Below, one piece after another: positions 45,094 through 58,099 of a stretch of 64,000 nt of DNA (position 1 is the first letter of the stretch; every line of letters begins with the position of its first letter). Made by a program: the position numbers and the translations under genes. Under the pieces are notes generated by a model. The model was not told the origin of the DNA and ran no database searches. It worked only from the letters and a program-made list of their open reading frames with translations. Origin of the DNA: Stenogyne calaminthoides (lineage: Eukaryota > Streptophyta > Magnoliopsida > Lamiales > Lamiaceae); contig JBBCBC010000027.1 in the NCBI GenBank assembly GCA_037126765.1, positions 6,534,406 to 6,598,405 of the forward strand, in the 5' to 3' direction.

Positions 45094-48000
45094 TAATCAT
45101 GGTCACATAATAAAAGGCTAAAATCTCACAAACTTAAAAAAAAAAAATAGGCCAGGCACGCATCAGAAATTCCTAACAACTTTAATTAGCTAATCGTATT
45201 TTTATCATTAAAAGGCAAATTAAAGTTAGCTTCAATTATTGATAAGAAATATGGTCAACTTGGTCCCCAATCTGCATGTGAAGCCTTGGAATCTTTTCCA
45301 TTGAATTAGAATTATAATTGTTCGGTGCATATATATAAGTGAATATAAATTGCCAACCACTTTCGGTAAAAAGCAAGCAGCCTCTCGTGTGGATCACCCC
45401 CAATGATCATTCTTGTTCCTATTCTATTAAAAAAATAAAAAAATAAGAAAGCCAAAATATTAAACATTTTAAAGAATAGGAATCAATCCTGTCAAAAAAA
45501 AAATAGGAATCAAAATAATTAAATTACGCCATATGATATTTGAAATTATGTCCAACTCATCGTAAAAGAACAAATTGATTTTACAGAAAATGTATCAAAC
45601 TATTTTATTAATGCATCGCACATGCGCGCCTCCATCTATGTCAGAACAACATCTTCCATAAAAATACACAAAATCTTTATTATTTATTATAAAGATATAT
45701 AAATATATTTAAGAAATAATGCGTGTAAGCCATTTAGAGTGTGTCACCAAAGAAAAAATGTACGTGGCTTGCAACGCGCTGATAACTTTTTTCTTACAGA
45801 AAAGCCGTTGATCAAACGGCTTTCTGCTTTTGTCGTTTTGTCTTCGCCGTTAGCCGGACTCTTTATTAATCCATTAAAATCAATTCAAGTAAGATATGAT
45901 TGACCGCCATTATTAACATATTATTATTGGCCGTTGTTATTACTACATTATGAAATATAAAAAGATATGAGATTGTAGTCTCGGAAGTATGATCTTCAGT
46001 TTATTTGTACGCATAAATACATTTATCTTTCGTCGGTATTATTAAAGAATTTGTCAAATTATTATGAAATAAATACTATATATATAAACTAATTTTATGG
46101 AGTTTATATTTTCCTGTGAAAAACCCAACTTTTATTTTCGTGTATGGGATTGGTCTCGTATATATCTAATTGGATCCTAACCGATTAAACCGTATGCATA
46201 TCAAAACCAGAAACAGGTGCTGCGACTGTCGCAATTATCTGAATCAGTTGGGTATTATTTTATTCAATACAAATGCATTATTTAATATATTATCAAATAA
46301 TTCATTTAGCGTAAATTGAGATTTTAAAAATATTTGCGGTAATTATCCCGTTATCTTTAATTGATAATTAAGTTTTTATATTAATATTTTATTTATATAT
46401 AATATATTCGTTTTCATAAAATTAAATGAGACCATCTCATATAATGCAATATTGCATCATCCAACCCCTGTACAATAAAAATAGAATAATCTCATTCACG
46501 TTGTTGCATTGTGTTGTATAATTTTCCCATTTTACAAATTCAATTTTAGTTAATATAGATATATACCTTTTGATAATTAACGGAGAAAGAAAAGAAAAGC
46601 TCTCATTTACTGATATTAAAAATAAATTCTTAATTAAACTAGTGAAATTATCACATCATGACTAGTATATTTTCACAGAAATTATCCAATTATCCATATT
46701 ATTTGTCTTCGCGTGTGTGTTGTCTTATTTTGTGGAAACGCAACATCTTCCACCTAAAGTATTGACTTACATCTCCAATAATGGAGTTTATCACCCAAGA
46801 TCAATAACACGGATTGTATACGTGCGCTACCTATCTATTTGTAGAGAGAACCGATGCATTTTAATAAAATGGTAAGCCCAATTATATGTATTGAGTGCAC
46901 TGGACCACCATATAATTATATAACTTAAGTGCATTCATTAAATATGTAATCTATTTTGTTAAATTAAAATTGCATGTTTCTATTAAATAATACGTAGTTG
47001 CATGTTTAAAAATACATGTGAGTTGTACATTGTAGAAAATATTACAAGGATGCACATGAGATTTACTTCTTATAAATTACTTCCTCCTATTTAAAATATA
47101 TGTCATTTTAGTCGATATAAAAAATATATTAAAAGATTTTTTTGACTTTCTACTGTGCCCTTTATTAATTAATTGTTTTGAAATTCAAAATTAGACTTTG
47201 AAGACCATTTTTAATAGTTTTAAGAGTAAATTAAAAAAAAATAACATTAAAAAATATAAAATAATCACTTAAATTGCAAATGAGATGAAGAGTCACAACG
47301 TCATTGAAACGTGATTAGTAAATTCCCGTAAAAAATATCAGATCATTCCACTTTTTTTTTTGTTTTGAAATTCAATGAATTTTTTAGTTTTAAGAGAATA
47401 ATAATAAAATAATAAAAAATAGACGTAACGTTTTGGACATATTGGAAGATATGGAAAAAAGGTAAAAAATAGAGTTATGAATCGAGAATGAAATGACATT
47501 ATTTTGTAATATTATAAAAAATCTATGATAAAAATTATGATAAATTAATTTTTTTTTTCTTTTGGCTTAAATAAAAAATTATGTTTTAATATATATAAAA
47601 AGAAATAATTGAAAGATAATATAATTCCCACTAGAGGACGGAGCTCAATCTTCATCCCCAACCCCACGATATCACGGAACTCTAATTATGGGGTTATTTT
47701 TTCTTCCTTCCGTGGAAATTTGCACCCTGCTTATCTTTTATTTTTTTCTTATATTTATTTTATTTGATTTGAGAAAATTAGTTAAATATATTTAATAAAA
47801 ACCTACACTATTAATTATAATAAAAATAAAATTAAGTAAGAGTTGGAGTTTAAAATAATTGCAATATATGATATATTAAGTAATATTAAAAAATTAATAT
47901 ATAATAATAATAAAAAAAATGATTAAGTTTCAGATGATTCAAAACAGACGCATTCATAAATAAGATTTTAGAATCACAGTAACTCATATAATCAAAAAAA

Positions 48001-48343
48001 TACAACTTGTTTATATTGAAACATGTTATTATTTTTTCATATTAATCATGATTCAGTCAGTATACAAGTAATTACATCTTCAAACGAATAAATTATAACG
48101 CATAATTTTATATAAAACGACTATAAATACATAACGATCGTGATCCACAATGAACTTACATAAAAATTATAAGAACATGGCAAGGATATGATCCCCGTCC
48201 CTGCCTGTCCAACGTACAGGGGATAAGTTATCCCCACCCCAACACCACGAGAGGGAGGAAATTTGGATTACCATCACATAAACAGTTTGATTTTTTTCTA
48301 TTTTACATTTTATATTTTATTATATTAAATTTTTAACACATAG
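45094..48343. other. Intergenic AT-rich DNA
   Basis: No gene is seen in 3.2 kb on either strand. A short stem ctttttcttacagaaaagccgttgatcaaacggctttctg lies at about 45788-45827 (aaagccgtt/aacggcttt), a hairpin of unknown meaning. Words such as atccccaccccaacacc (47655, 48230) look like remains of a dispersed repeat. Confidence 0.45.
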
Positions 48344-48852
48344 ATTTAGGTGTATTTTGAAACACTTAAAACAAATTTTATGAACACTTATTTTTAAGAC
48401 AAAGTCTAAGATAAAAAAATTTCATACATGAAAAAAACTTTTAATTTACAACCAAATTTTCAGAATTGCAAGTGGGTTGAAGACAAAATTGAATGGGCCA
48501 TGTTCACTAGGGTCCAAGTGGTAAATGGTTCACCCTACATAAAAGGTCATAATTTAGGGTTCATTATTTAGTGTGAAAAGGTAGATTATTGATTTAGCAA
48601 TTTTTATGATTTTCATACATTAAAATTTTCACATTTTACCTACTCTATTTTTAAAGCTTCCTCTCACGCCTTTTTAAAAATAAGTCATTTCGAAAAGCTT
48701 GTTTAAAGGTGGTGTTTTCAAATCTCACTTGCACCTTAGAAGCACTTATTTTTAAAAATATTAGGTCTTTAACAACTTAAAAAACAAGTGTTTCTAACTA
48801 TTAGACTTGGGTCCAAAAACAGCACTAAGTTTGTTTCAAAATACACCTTAAA
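48344..48852. mobile_element. Inverted-repeat element (about 510 bp)
   Basis: Left ttaggtgtattttgaaac (about 48346) and right gtttcaaaatacacctta (48832-48850) are perfect inverted copies apart from one base; the subterminal words aaacaaattt / aaacttag and gcacttatttttaaa recur inside. The class is not decided. Confidence 0.65.
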
Positions 48853-49613
48853 ATACATCGGTTCATTTTTTTTAATTTCATGTTATCCATTCATACAATT
48901 AAAATGTACAAAAGAACACTAATTATAAAAAATAAAAACTCATATGAGCGGCCTCATATATGATTTTAGATATAACTTAAAGACAAATCACACCTACCTT
49001 TCTTAAAATATTAAAGGATCAATGCTCAATTTATGTCCCGCCTCACCGTAAAAACAAGGCTTTCATGCAAATGTGCATCATTATAAAATTGAGGTTTTTA
49101 TTCACATTTAGAATCGATTTATGGTAAGCTAACAAAATTAAACTAACAATCTTCTCAATCTCCGTTGATTCCAATTGAAATACCGGCAAAGAGAAAAACA
49201 CAAGAAACTTTCTCGATAACATTTTAATTCATATTCAACTTAACTTTATAATACGTTTTATGCGATCGACTTTTTAAATATAAAAAAAAAACTCTAATAC
49301 TAATTACTTAAAAACATAATAAATACTAATAAATAAAAATTAAATATATTAAATACTAATTTTCTAATCAAATCGTGATTATAATAAATCAAGATCTTCA
49401 TCGTGATCTCATCTCCACCAAGAACCATCCCCACATGGAATGGGAATTCTGCTAGGTTGTTGAGCCTAATCCTCATCGGTAAATTAGGTACATATTCCAA
49501 AAGGAAAATAATAAAGTACCAAATAAAAAAAATATCCATCCCGCAACACCCCCCTATAAATACATAACCGATGGTAAGGTCATGTTTGCAAGGTTTCAAC
49601 ACTTGAACCCTCA
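48853..49613. other. Intergenic AT-rich DNA
   Basis: No gene is seen. Confidence 0.4.
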
Positions 49614-49671
49614 TTGTTGCAAAACAACGAATTAAATCAAAGAGTACTCTCAAAAATCTCAATTCCACCAA

Positions 49672-50349
49672 ATGGAGTCTTATTCACCGCAGATCGAGCG
49701 GACCGCTCCCTCCGGTCCACCTCCCCTCCTCAAAAACCAAACCGCCACCACTCCGCCCGCACGACGCCGCCGTCCTTCGCCGCCGCCACCTCCGCCTTCC
49801 GCACAACCCGCTCATTCCGGCGCCCCACCTCCCCGCCCGGCACAACCCAACCCCCCACTCCCTTAGCTTCTCCTCGACTGGCCCGGTTCACCGAACCGGT
49901 CCATTTCGGTTTCCACCTGACCCGACAAACCCCAGAAGCGCACGTGCATGTGTTTCCCGACGAACCACCCCGGTTCGTTCAGGTGCGGGTTGCACAAACC
50001 CGGTCGGGCCAACGGTGTCGTTTCGAGTAAGCCCCAAACGGCGTCGTACGCGGGCTTAACATGGTGCGGTCCGGCTATGAAGAATTCGCTCGTGCGAATC
50101 GCCACGGTGGAGGGGGGATTTAGTGAAGAGGGCTCTGCCGCCTTGATTCGGCCGTCGTCTCACCACCAGCGCCGCCGTGGCGGATTCCGGCCAACCGTCA
50201 GCCGGTTTCCGTCGCGGCTGATTGCTAGGCTGAGCGGCCGCGATGACGTCAGCCTGATTGATTCGGGTTGTGACCCGAAACCCACCCAAGTGACGTCCGT
50301 GTTTTTTTTTTTCATCGGACTTTTTCTGTTGATACGTATACTTGATTAA
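49672..50349. other. GC-rich island with open frames, possible gene or remnant, unrecognised
   Basis: About 600 bp of strongly GC-rich DNA (49690-50300) in otherwise AT-rich surroundings. All six frames are mostly open, as expected from GC content, so strand and frame cannot be chosen with confidence. Plus frames: MESYSPQIERTAPSGPPPLL then proline-rich to 49866; another frame ending FTEPVHFGFHL...RFVQVRVAQTRSG at 50030; and 49948-50349. Minus frames at 50289-50056 and 50105-49863 exist too. Could be a fast-evolving proline-rich gene, a broken exon, or a CpG-rich promoter region. CACGTGCATG at 49940-49949 combines a G-box and an RY half. Confidence 0.35.
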
Positions 50350-51486
50350 TTAATGGAGAAATATCTTAATTAATGCTAATAATTATGAATTGAATTACTT
50401 TCACTGTGGGAATATTTGATTGATGAGCAGTAACTTTGCCCATGAGATTCTTTTTATTGACCATACGGAATATTTAATAATATTACCTTTGAAAATACTT
50501 CGTCCTTCATTTAAGATAACGCGCATCCATCCCTATCCTTGCAGAAAAAATTAAAAAAAATTATCTTATCGATATTATTTAAATAAATTATAATAATATC
50601 GCTGGCAGTTTCTGAAATATTTTTTTTTTTAAAAATACGCTATCGCTATCATAAGATTTAATCAAAAAAAATTTATATACAAATTATTGCGACGCCATAT
50701 TATGACATTTAATGATATTTTGTTTTAAGAGGGAATTTCATCAAATTCAACCAATGGATTAGTGAATTGAACATGGCTTTAAAGGAGAACTGAAATTTAA
50801 GTTCGAAATCTCCAAAACAAAAGAAGTAGGAGTATTTTTTTGAAAAAAATAAAAAAGGAGAAAACCCCAGATTAATATATGCAATTTTAACATGGAAAAC
50901 AAATTAATTAAAAGCATTTCTGATGATAGAATACAATATTTTCTATTTTTGTTACTATAATCAAATTAAATTGTTCTATGTATAATTATTTTTTAATATT
51001 TATGCCTCCTATATATATTATGTAATATAATTCCGTTGATTTCGGTTATGTGCTCTACTTCTCCATGTAAATTAGCTATATAAAAAAGAAGTAAATTCAA
51101 CCTATACTAGCAATATTTTAGTACCAGCATTGTGCCAAGAAAAGTATAAAATGTAATAGGAGTTAATTGGTTTTCACATTTCACTTTTTGACCGATTATG
51201 AAGCCAGACTTTTCATTCCATACGACACACCACGTTTTCAAACGTAGTCCCAAGTCTCATCAAATTAGTCCCAAACATTTGAAATGTTGTAAACTTGGTC
51301 CCAAAATTTATAAAACTTGCAAACTCGTCCTAATTTCTCACAGCATCGGATCCAGAAGCATATAATGAGCAATGTTTAATATTTAATTAATTTATCTTAA
51401 CTCTTAAAACTCTCTTAACTAATTAATCTTACCCTTAAACATAAAACGAAGGAGGAAAACGAAGGGCCTGAAACAAACAAAAAAAA
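50350..51486. other. AT-rich DNA upstream of the VPS24 pseudogene
   Basis: No gene is seen. 51230-51350 has words caaacgtagtccc / aaattagtccc / aacttggtcccaaa, in the style of fold-back repeats. Confidence 0.4.
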
Positions 51487-52738
51487 ATGGAGAAAGTGAT
51501 GAATATATTGAAGCTAAAACCCAATCACAGCAATTGCTCAGAGATTGGTAGCGCTGCTTGCGCCAAGAATGCCGCATCATGGAACGCCAAATCCGAGGTC
51601 GTTTTTTTCATATAATCATATGGGTTTGTGTGTTTGCGCGAATTATTATTTGTTGGGCTATTTAATTTTATTGGTTTAGGGTTTGTTTAATTTGCTTTTT
51701 AAGTGGTTTTTTTTGTTGGTGGGGCTTGATTAGACATACAGAGGGAAGAGAAGAGTGTGCAGAAAGCGATCGTAAAAGAGGCAGCGAAACGAAATGACAT
51801 GGGTTCAGCTAAGGTGTTGTTTATTTAATTGATAATCTTATAAGTTTTATGGATAATGTAATTAGTTTCCATGATTGATCAGATGAATTATTGGGAGATT
51901 GGTTGAAGTTTTCTGCGTTTTTTCTAATTGATTTTTTACAATTTTTTATTATCATAATTGTTTCTCCAAAAGTTCAATCATTTTGCAAGTGTGAAGTAGG
52001 GATGCAGAAAGGATCAAACTCGAGTTCTATAGGGTTAGGTAATACTCCTAACAGGAGTTGAGAGGATTTTAGATTTATGGACTCTATTTTTAGTATATGT
52101 CAATTTAGAGGTGAAGGATTTTAGATTTAGTTGGCCATTTTAAGTGCATATAGTGCTGGTGTTAAGGATTGTATAATATTTATACAAAGGAGGGCTTATG
52201 TAAAATGGCCAGCTAATTTATAGGGGGCGCTTTTGGTTCAAATCCTTCAAATTTTAACGCTTAAATTTGGTAATCATTGAATTGAATAGTGAATTACAAC
52301 CTAATGATTGTTACATAATTGGTGTTTTGCTCTAATCTTTGGAATAAATGGGGATAAAATGAGGAATAGTGAAGTGATTGAGGAGAAACAATCATAGGTA
52401 GGGGATGTAGTTAATCAAAATCAGGTAATGGTTAACTTATTTTGGGTCTCATTACCTCATTCAAGTATGATGAAGGTGAATTTATCATATTTTATTCACA
52501 TTAACTACCACAATTATCTTACGTCATTCTCATTACCATTCCTATTAAAGATTTGAACCAATCGCTACCCCTAAGTTTGTCATTGTTACTTACCCAAAAA
52601 GTGGGATTATGCTTGATAGATCACTTGTCATACAGGCACTTGCAAAAGAAATTGTGAGATCTAGAAAGACAGTGAATCGATTTATGAGAACAAAGGCAAG
52701 CTTGAATTCAATATCAATGCATCTTGGAGAAAGTGTTG
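51487..52738 (+). pseudogene. VPS24: VPS24 (CHMP3, ESCRT-III subunit) pseudogene, truncated
   Basis: Exon 1 (51487-51597) starts MEKVMNILKLKPN as in plant VPS24, then loses one base near 51523. In the shifted frame it continues QQLLRDW, a TAG stop (51549-51551) where the family has Gln, and RCLRQECRIMERQIR. Exon 2 (51734-51813) reads DIQREEKSVQKAIVKEAAKRNDMGSAK, with one extra Val. Exon 3 (52636-52738) reads ALAKEIVRSRKTVNRFMRTK and NSISMHLGESV. Exon borders are GT/AG (donors at 51598, 51814, 52739; acceptors before 51734 and 52636), so it is a genomic duplicate, not a processed copy. The C-terminal exons are absent from the following 4 kb. VPS24 normally polymerises with VPS2 on endosomes. 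Confidence 0.9.
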
Positions 52739-54070
52739 GTATATTGTTTTACTCTGGCATGATATTATACAGAATTCTTGTTATGAATATGATTATGCCC
52801 ATAGATGACGTATTTGTTTTTGTTTCAAGCTTTTGAGAAACGTATTTAGACAAGCTTTTCCAATAACATATTAGATTGTGTCGGTTTCGATAGGAAGATG
52901 CAAAAGACATGGTGTTTAGATGTTTTTTGGGTGTTGAATCGTTGTGTTGAATGTGGTTGAATGTTGTTGTTGTTTATATATGGAGTTGAATTAGGTTTGT
53001 AGCCACAAATCGCTGAAAAATCAAGCTTTTTCCCACCATTTTTGGCCCAATTCCATTCTGGTGGACTAGCTAAAAGTCATTGCCAAATTTTCATAGTTTT
53101 GAAAGATTGGTGCCGTAAATTTTACAAGGAATAAAGTAATTTTTTTTATCATATGAGACCAAATCAAAGTGGTTAAAAATTGGTTAGTGTTAAATTTGTA
53201 TTAATTATGCTTTGATAATATATTTTACCAAACCGCAAGTTTGTCGAATTGCCATATGGTTAATGACAGACAAATGACAGATAACAACGTGCGATCAAGC
53301 CCATGTCAAGTTAATCCGCTTCATTACTTATGATCAATTCTAAAAGTTTGGGACTTATTTTTCGCACCTTAATTGCTTAAAAAATACGCTGTCAGATTTT
53401 AATCAAAAAAGAAAAAACTCGTTGATTATATAATCTTTTCTATGAGATGAGTTGTGAGTTGCTTTTGCAGATACGCTTCTAAACTTCAGGATAAGGTTGT
53501 GAAAGCAAGAGGTTCGGCCTATACGGAAATTGGAATTATTGGCCCACTTTTTCTTTTTTAGGAAGATTTTCATAAAACTTGAGAATTGCAAGTTTTCGTT
53601 GTTTCTAAAAATTAAAATGTATAAACATCGTTAAAAATGGAGAAAAATACTTTATAGTTCTGAAATTTCTGACAATTTTACTTTTAGCTATATAATTTTT
53701 TTTTTTTTTATTTTAATTTGAATGTGTTAATTTTAATTTTTTTTTTTGTTGAAATTTTTAAAATATCACCGGAATACAAGATCTCACTTATTAATTTCAA
53801 AATCGATATTTTTTTCATATATGACAAATTCCACTCAGATAATCAATTTAAAATTAATTTTTTTTAAAATTTCTTGGTCATATACGCTATTCCGATTTAA
53901 ATTTTTAAAATTTTATAAAAAATAATTAAAATTAACACATTTAAGTTTTTAAAAAATCGCTCCAAAAGTTATACGACTAAAAAAATAATATTTTCTTAAA
54001 AGACAAGAACACCAACAAATTTATATGAATTTTATTATTATTTACATTTGATACTTCGTGTTTTATTCCA

Positions 54071-54111
<41 letters not shown>

Positions 54112-56686
54112 ATGATATGGAAGAATTGAATTTTAGACAATTTTTTTGTACGGTCGATTGCATTCCTGAGACATGTTGAGATTCAAGCTCAATTTTTTTT
54201 TAAATTTTTTATTAGACAAATAATAATTGAATCTATTTACCAAGATAAATAAGAAAGGCTTAACCACTTAATTTATTTTATCTCGTCGCGGTTCTTGCTC
54301 ACAAATCCAGCATAAAAGAAAAAAATTTAATTGATTTTCAATGATACTAAATTACAATTTAATGCATACACAATTGGTTCTACATTAGGATATTAATGTC
54401 GACCCGATTCAATTATTAAAACATTGTCAAAGGAAGCAGTGATTTGGTGAGGTGGGTTCCAGCAAGTTGAGGGGTCGACATATTAATAATATATGTTATG
54501 CATAAAGTGTTACTTTTTCAGTTCCAATTTTGTCTTTCTTTCTGATCTTCTTATAATTTTCGTTTCAATTATAACGGGTAATTACATTTTTATAATATTT
54601 ATAATATTTTCAAAGACTTTGATCTTATTATTTTAAAGGATCATTTTTCATAAGACTTTTGGTCCCAAATTTTAATCGCACATCACAAAACCCCTAACAC
54701 GTTCATCTAACAACTTCACCCCAAACAAACACCACTTATATATAAGCTTAAAGTTTTTTGTGCACTTTGATTTTAAGATTTGGGCAAGATTTTTTATAAA
54801 GTTTATGCCAAGAAATTATTCCTGCCGCTTAAAGATTTTGACGATTTTTTTTGTTTTTTTTAAAATGTTAGTAATCCCGCTTATTTTAATGGGAACACAC
54901 GCACTTACATCCGTTAAAACTAAGCAGTAATATTAACGGCGATCAATAATGCTGAATTGCATAATTTTAATACGAAAAATATTATCAGATCAAAAGTCAT
55001 AATTTTCCTAATTATAATTTTATCCATGTCTTGATGTATATCCACGACAATCCATGTGAAGAATATGCATGCACATATATATCGCTATTGCCACAAACAA
55101 TAACGATGCGAACAACTTGAAGCTGATTTTGATTGTAATTTTGTTCTTTCCCTATAATTAGATCATTCATTCTTCTATTTTATTTTAAGCCTCAATGCTA
55201 CGAATTCAACTCAAATTAAAACGGTATCAAAGGATTGATTAACACGTTATTTATATACATCCGAATCGTCTATAGTTATGTAGGAGGGGATCTGATTTGC
55301 ATGATCAGTTAGTTTATTTTTTTAGTATAATATCTACATTGTGCTAATTCCAACGGATAAACTTGTAATTAGTTAATGTAAAGCAACCTGCTTTAGTGTG
55401 TTGAGTTTGAGTACCACAATTGTTTTGCTTTTGTTTAAAAAAATATTGTATGAGATAGTTTTTTTTAAAAAAAATTATTCTCATCTATAAGTTCTTGAGG
55501 GGTAGGAAGGTATAATTTTTAATGTGTTTTTTATTTGTATTCGAATTGTACATTCAACTGTTAACTCATCATGAATATATAGGACTTAGAAAGTCCAATA
55601 AATATATAACTTAATACCAAGAAAGTTATTAACAAGGGTTTGAACTCAAGACATGGAGCCGTAAACCAACGACTGGCTACTCTACGAAGTTAATAATTTC
55701 ATCTCATTTAAAGTTCAATAACTTGTAAAAGGTATTTGTTTAGTCCATTTATACAATTTCCTAAGGCCCGCTTTGATGGCTGGATTGATTAAATTGTGGA
55801 CTAGATTTATTCACCAACCACGCACAAATCAATATCCACACCCCCTAAGATAAAGTTTTTCATCATTCTCATATTATGTTACATCTTTTATCGTAAAAAG
55901 TTGAAACGTCTCACGCGAAAACTTAATTTTCCTACTTTTATTTCCCAATCTCATCATATATGCAATGTTATGAAAAATAAGATCAAGATACGCTTTAATA
56001 TGCACCAAATGCACAAAGAAAATTCAAATGTTCTTTTATAAATATACTATTGTTTTCACCAGAAAGTGTAAATAAATTAATTTGTACTTTTTCAAAAAAT
56101 ACATTTAGATTGCACGCCAAGACTTTAATGCCACGTTAAAACCTAATATGTTTCAAATGTATGGTCTTGATGCAATCAGATGTGGCGGTTAACTCAAATG
56201 ATTTAAATGCTATAATTTATTTACACCGAAAAACATACCATTAGCGCAAGTGAAAATAAATTACTTTTGAAGTTCTCAAATTACACTCCAGACACCCAAA
56301 GGGTCAAAAGCATAAGAGATCTAGCCTATTTAAATACTTCCATTTCAAAAATCTTAAAACTCAAAAGCTAGCAATCATAAATTATTAATAAAAAAGTTTT
56401 CTTCAGATGACAATATAAATTGTACAAATTATGAAATGAATTTGTTGAAACATCTTATCATTACTCCCTCTATTTTGTTTTTAAATTGTTCATTCATTGT
56501 TTACTCAGATTGTAATGAACAAGTTATTTATTATACATATAAAATAATAAAATAATTTTTAATAAGGCCAGAAGATAAATGAGGGTAGAATATCACATCT
56601 ACCCTAAAACAGTGATGGAGTTTTACATTTTATTTCAGCTTGACATTTCATTCTAATAAAATATGAATTATTCCTAGATACTATCT
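52739..56686. other. Intergenic AT-rich DNA
   Basis: No gene is seen in 3.9 kb; the missing VPS24 exons are not found here. TA microsatellite at 54076-54106. Confidence 0.45.
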
Positions 56687-57264
56687 GGGGAAAATCCAAT
56701 TTTTGTCACTAAAGCCACATTTTTTACGCTATCATCCAAGTTTACCACTTTCAAATTGGATCACTCAAGTTCATTATTCCTTCATTAGTCCCCGCCGCTG
56801 ATTTCTTGACGACGGAATTCAACGGAAAAGCACAAATTATCCAATACACCCAAAATCGAAATCTTCGCATCTTCTTCTTTTTTCAATTTTGCACAATTAA
56901 ACCCTAATTTTACAATTTCTCTTGATCCAATCAAAGTTTCTTCAGGATCTTGTAATTCGATAGTTTCATTTCCCCATTTTACCCGAACCTATTTTTTTTT
57001 TCAATTTTCATTGATTTTATTGAGGAAAATCCAAGAGAAATTTGGTGAAATTAGGGTTTAAGCAAAATGAAAAAGAGAGTCCGAATTTTGATTTTGGGTG
57101 TTTAGACTTACGACCCACTTCGTTAGTTCGTCAACCAAAAGACAGTCAAATAAGGAAGACTTACGTATAGAAAAAACGAACTCGCGACTAATTTTAAAAA
57201 GCTTAGAACTTTGATAAAAATCAGAAAAAGATAAATTTTAAATGACTAAATTGATTTTTTCCCC
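56687..57264. mobile_element. Fold-back element (about 580 bp)
   Basis: Left ggggaaaatccaatttttgtcact and, inverted, right ggggaaaaaatcaatttagtcatt are imperfect inverted copies; a word cccaaaatcgaaatc / gattttgggtg pair lies further in. It is in the style of the elements at 21241 and 21831. No coding sequence. Confidence 0.55.
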
Positions 57265-58099
57265 AATCCTGTGGGCAACGTAAAAACTTCATCAATAGAT
57301 AGAGATTTTGAAGTTGAGCTAAAATGCAACATTAATATAAAAAATTGCAGCACAAGTACAGAGTTGGTCAAGATAGAGTCAACCGCTAACATGCGAATGG
57401 TGAACTGCAAGAAACGACGTCGTCCTCCCCAATCTTGGAGAAGAGCGAAAATGCGGTCCTCAATCTTGTCCATCCTTCTAACCATTGTCCAGAAAATTCC
57501 TAAAAAAATTTGGGGGAGGAAAACAGAGACTCTCCATCTTTGCATTTCTATTTTCTTGAAAAAATTTAGTAAATATTAGTATTACTATATTTTGTGGCTT
57601 TTTACTTGAAGCATCAAACGCTTGCATTTTCACATAATTTTTTGTTTTTAGTTTTGTTTTCCTTTTTTCATATATCTGTAACCGCATGATCTCATTCAAC
57701 AAACCAACAAGCTTCTTTTTGATTTCAAGAAACTTTTTGAAGGGTTTGAATAAGATTGTGTATTGCAGATATTAATCCCATTTCCATCTTTGTTACGTAA
57801 TCTTATCATTGTTTTCGATTCTGTTGTTGATATTGCCGGATTCTTGAAGCATCTTTTTTTTGGGTAAGGATTTGAATTTATTCGAGTGTTATTTTTTTGC
57901 TTTTAATTAGCTATTTGGGTGGTGGATTTGGTATTCTTTTTACCCTTATTCGATTGGCATTTTCAGAATCTGGCATTTTGGGTGTAATTATTGTGCTTAG
58001 GAAAGAAAAAGATTGAATTGGGATAAATTCTAGAAATTAGCGAGAAGGTTAAGTTTGTGTCACCAGGTGTTTGATAGATTGATTTCTTTGATTATTAGC
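57265..58099. other. Region upstream of the Phox-type pseudogene
   Basis: Open frames of about 100 codons occur on both strands at 57246-57579, and neither is recognised. 57700-58090 has the T-rich, intron-like look of a 5' UTR intron (ending gttgatattgccggattcttgaagc...), consistent with the pseudogene start at 58100. Confidence 0.35.

Noticed and set aside
52609..52836. 75-codon frame taken as a whole protein
   Set aside because: Only 52636-52738 matches VPS24 exon 3; the rest reads through intron sequence beyond the GT donor.
57246..57579. Frames of about 100 codons on both strands
   Set aside because: Neither shows a known domain; mutual overlap and neighbouring fold-back repeat suggest chance.
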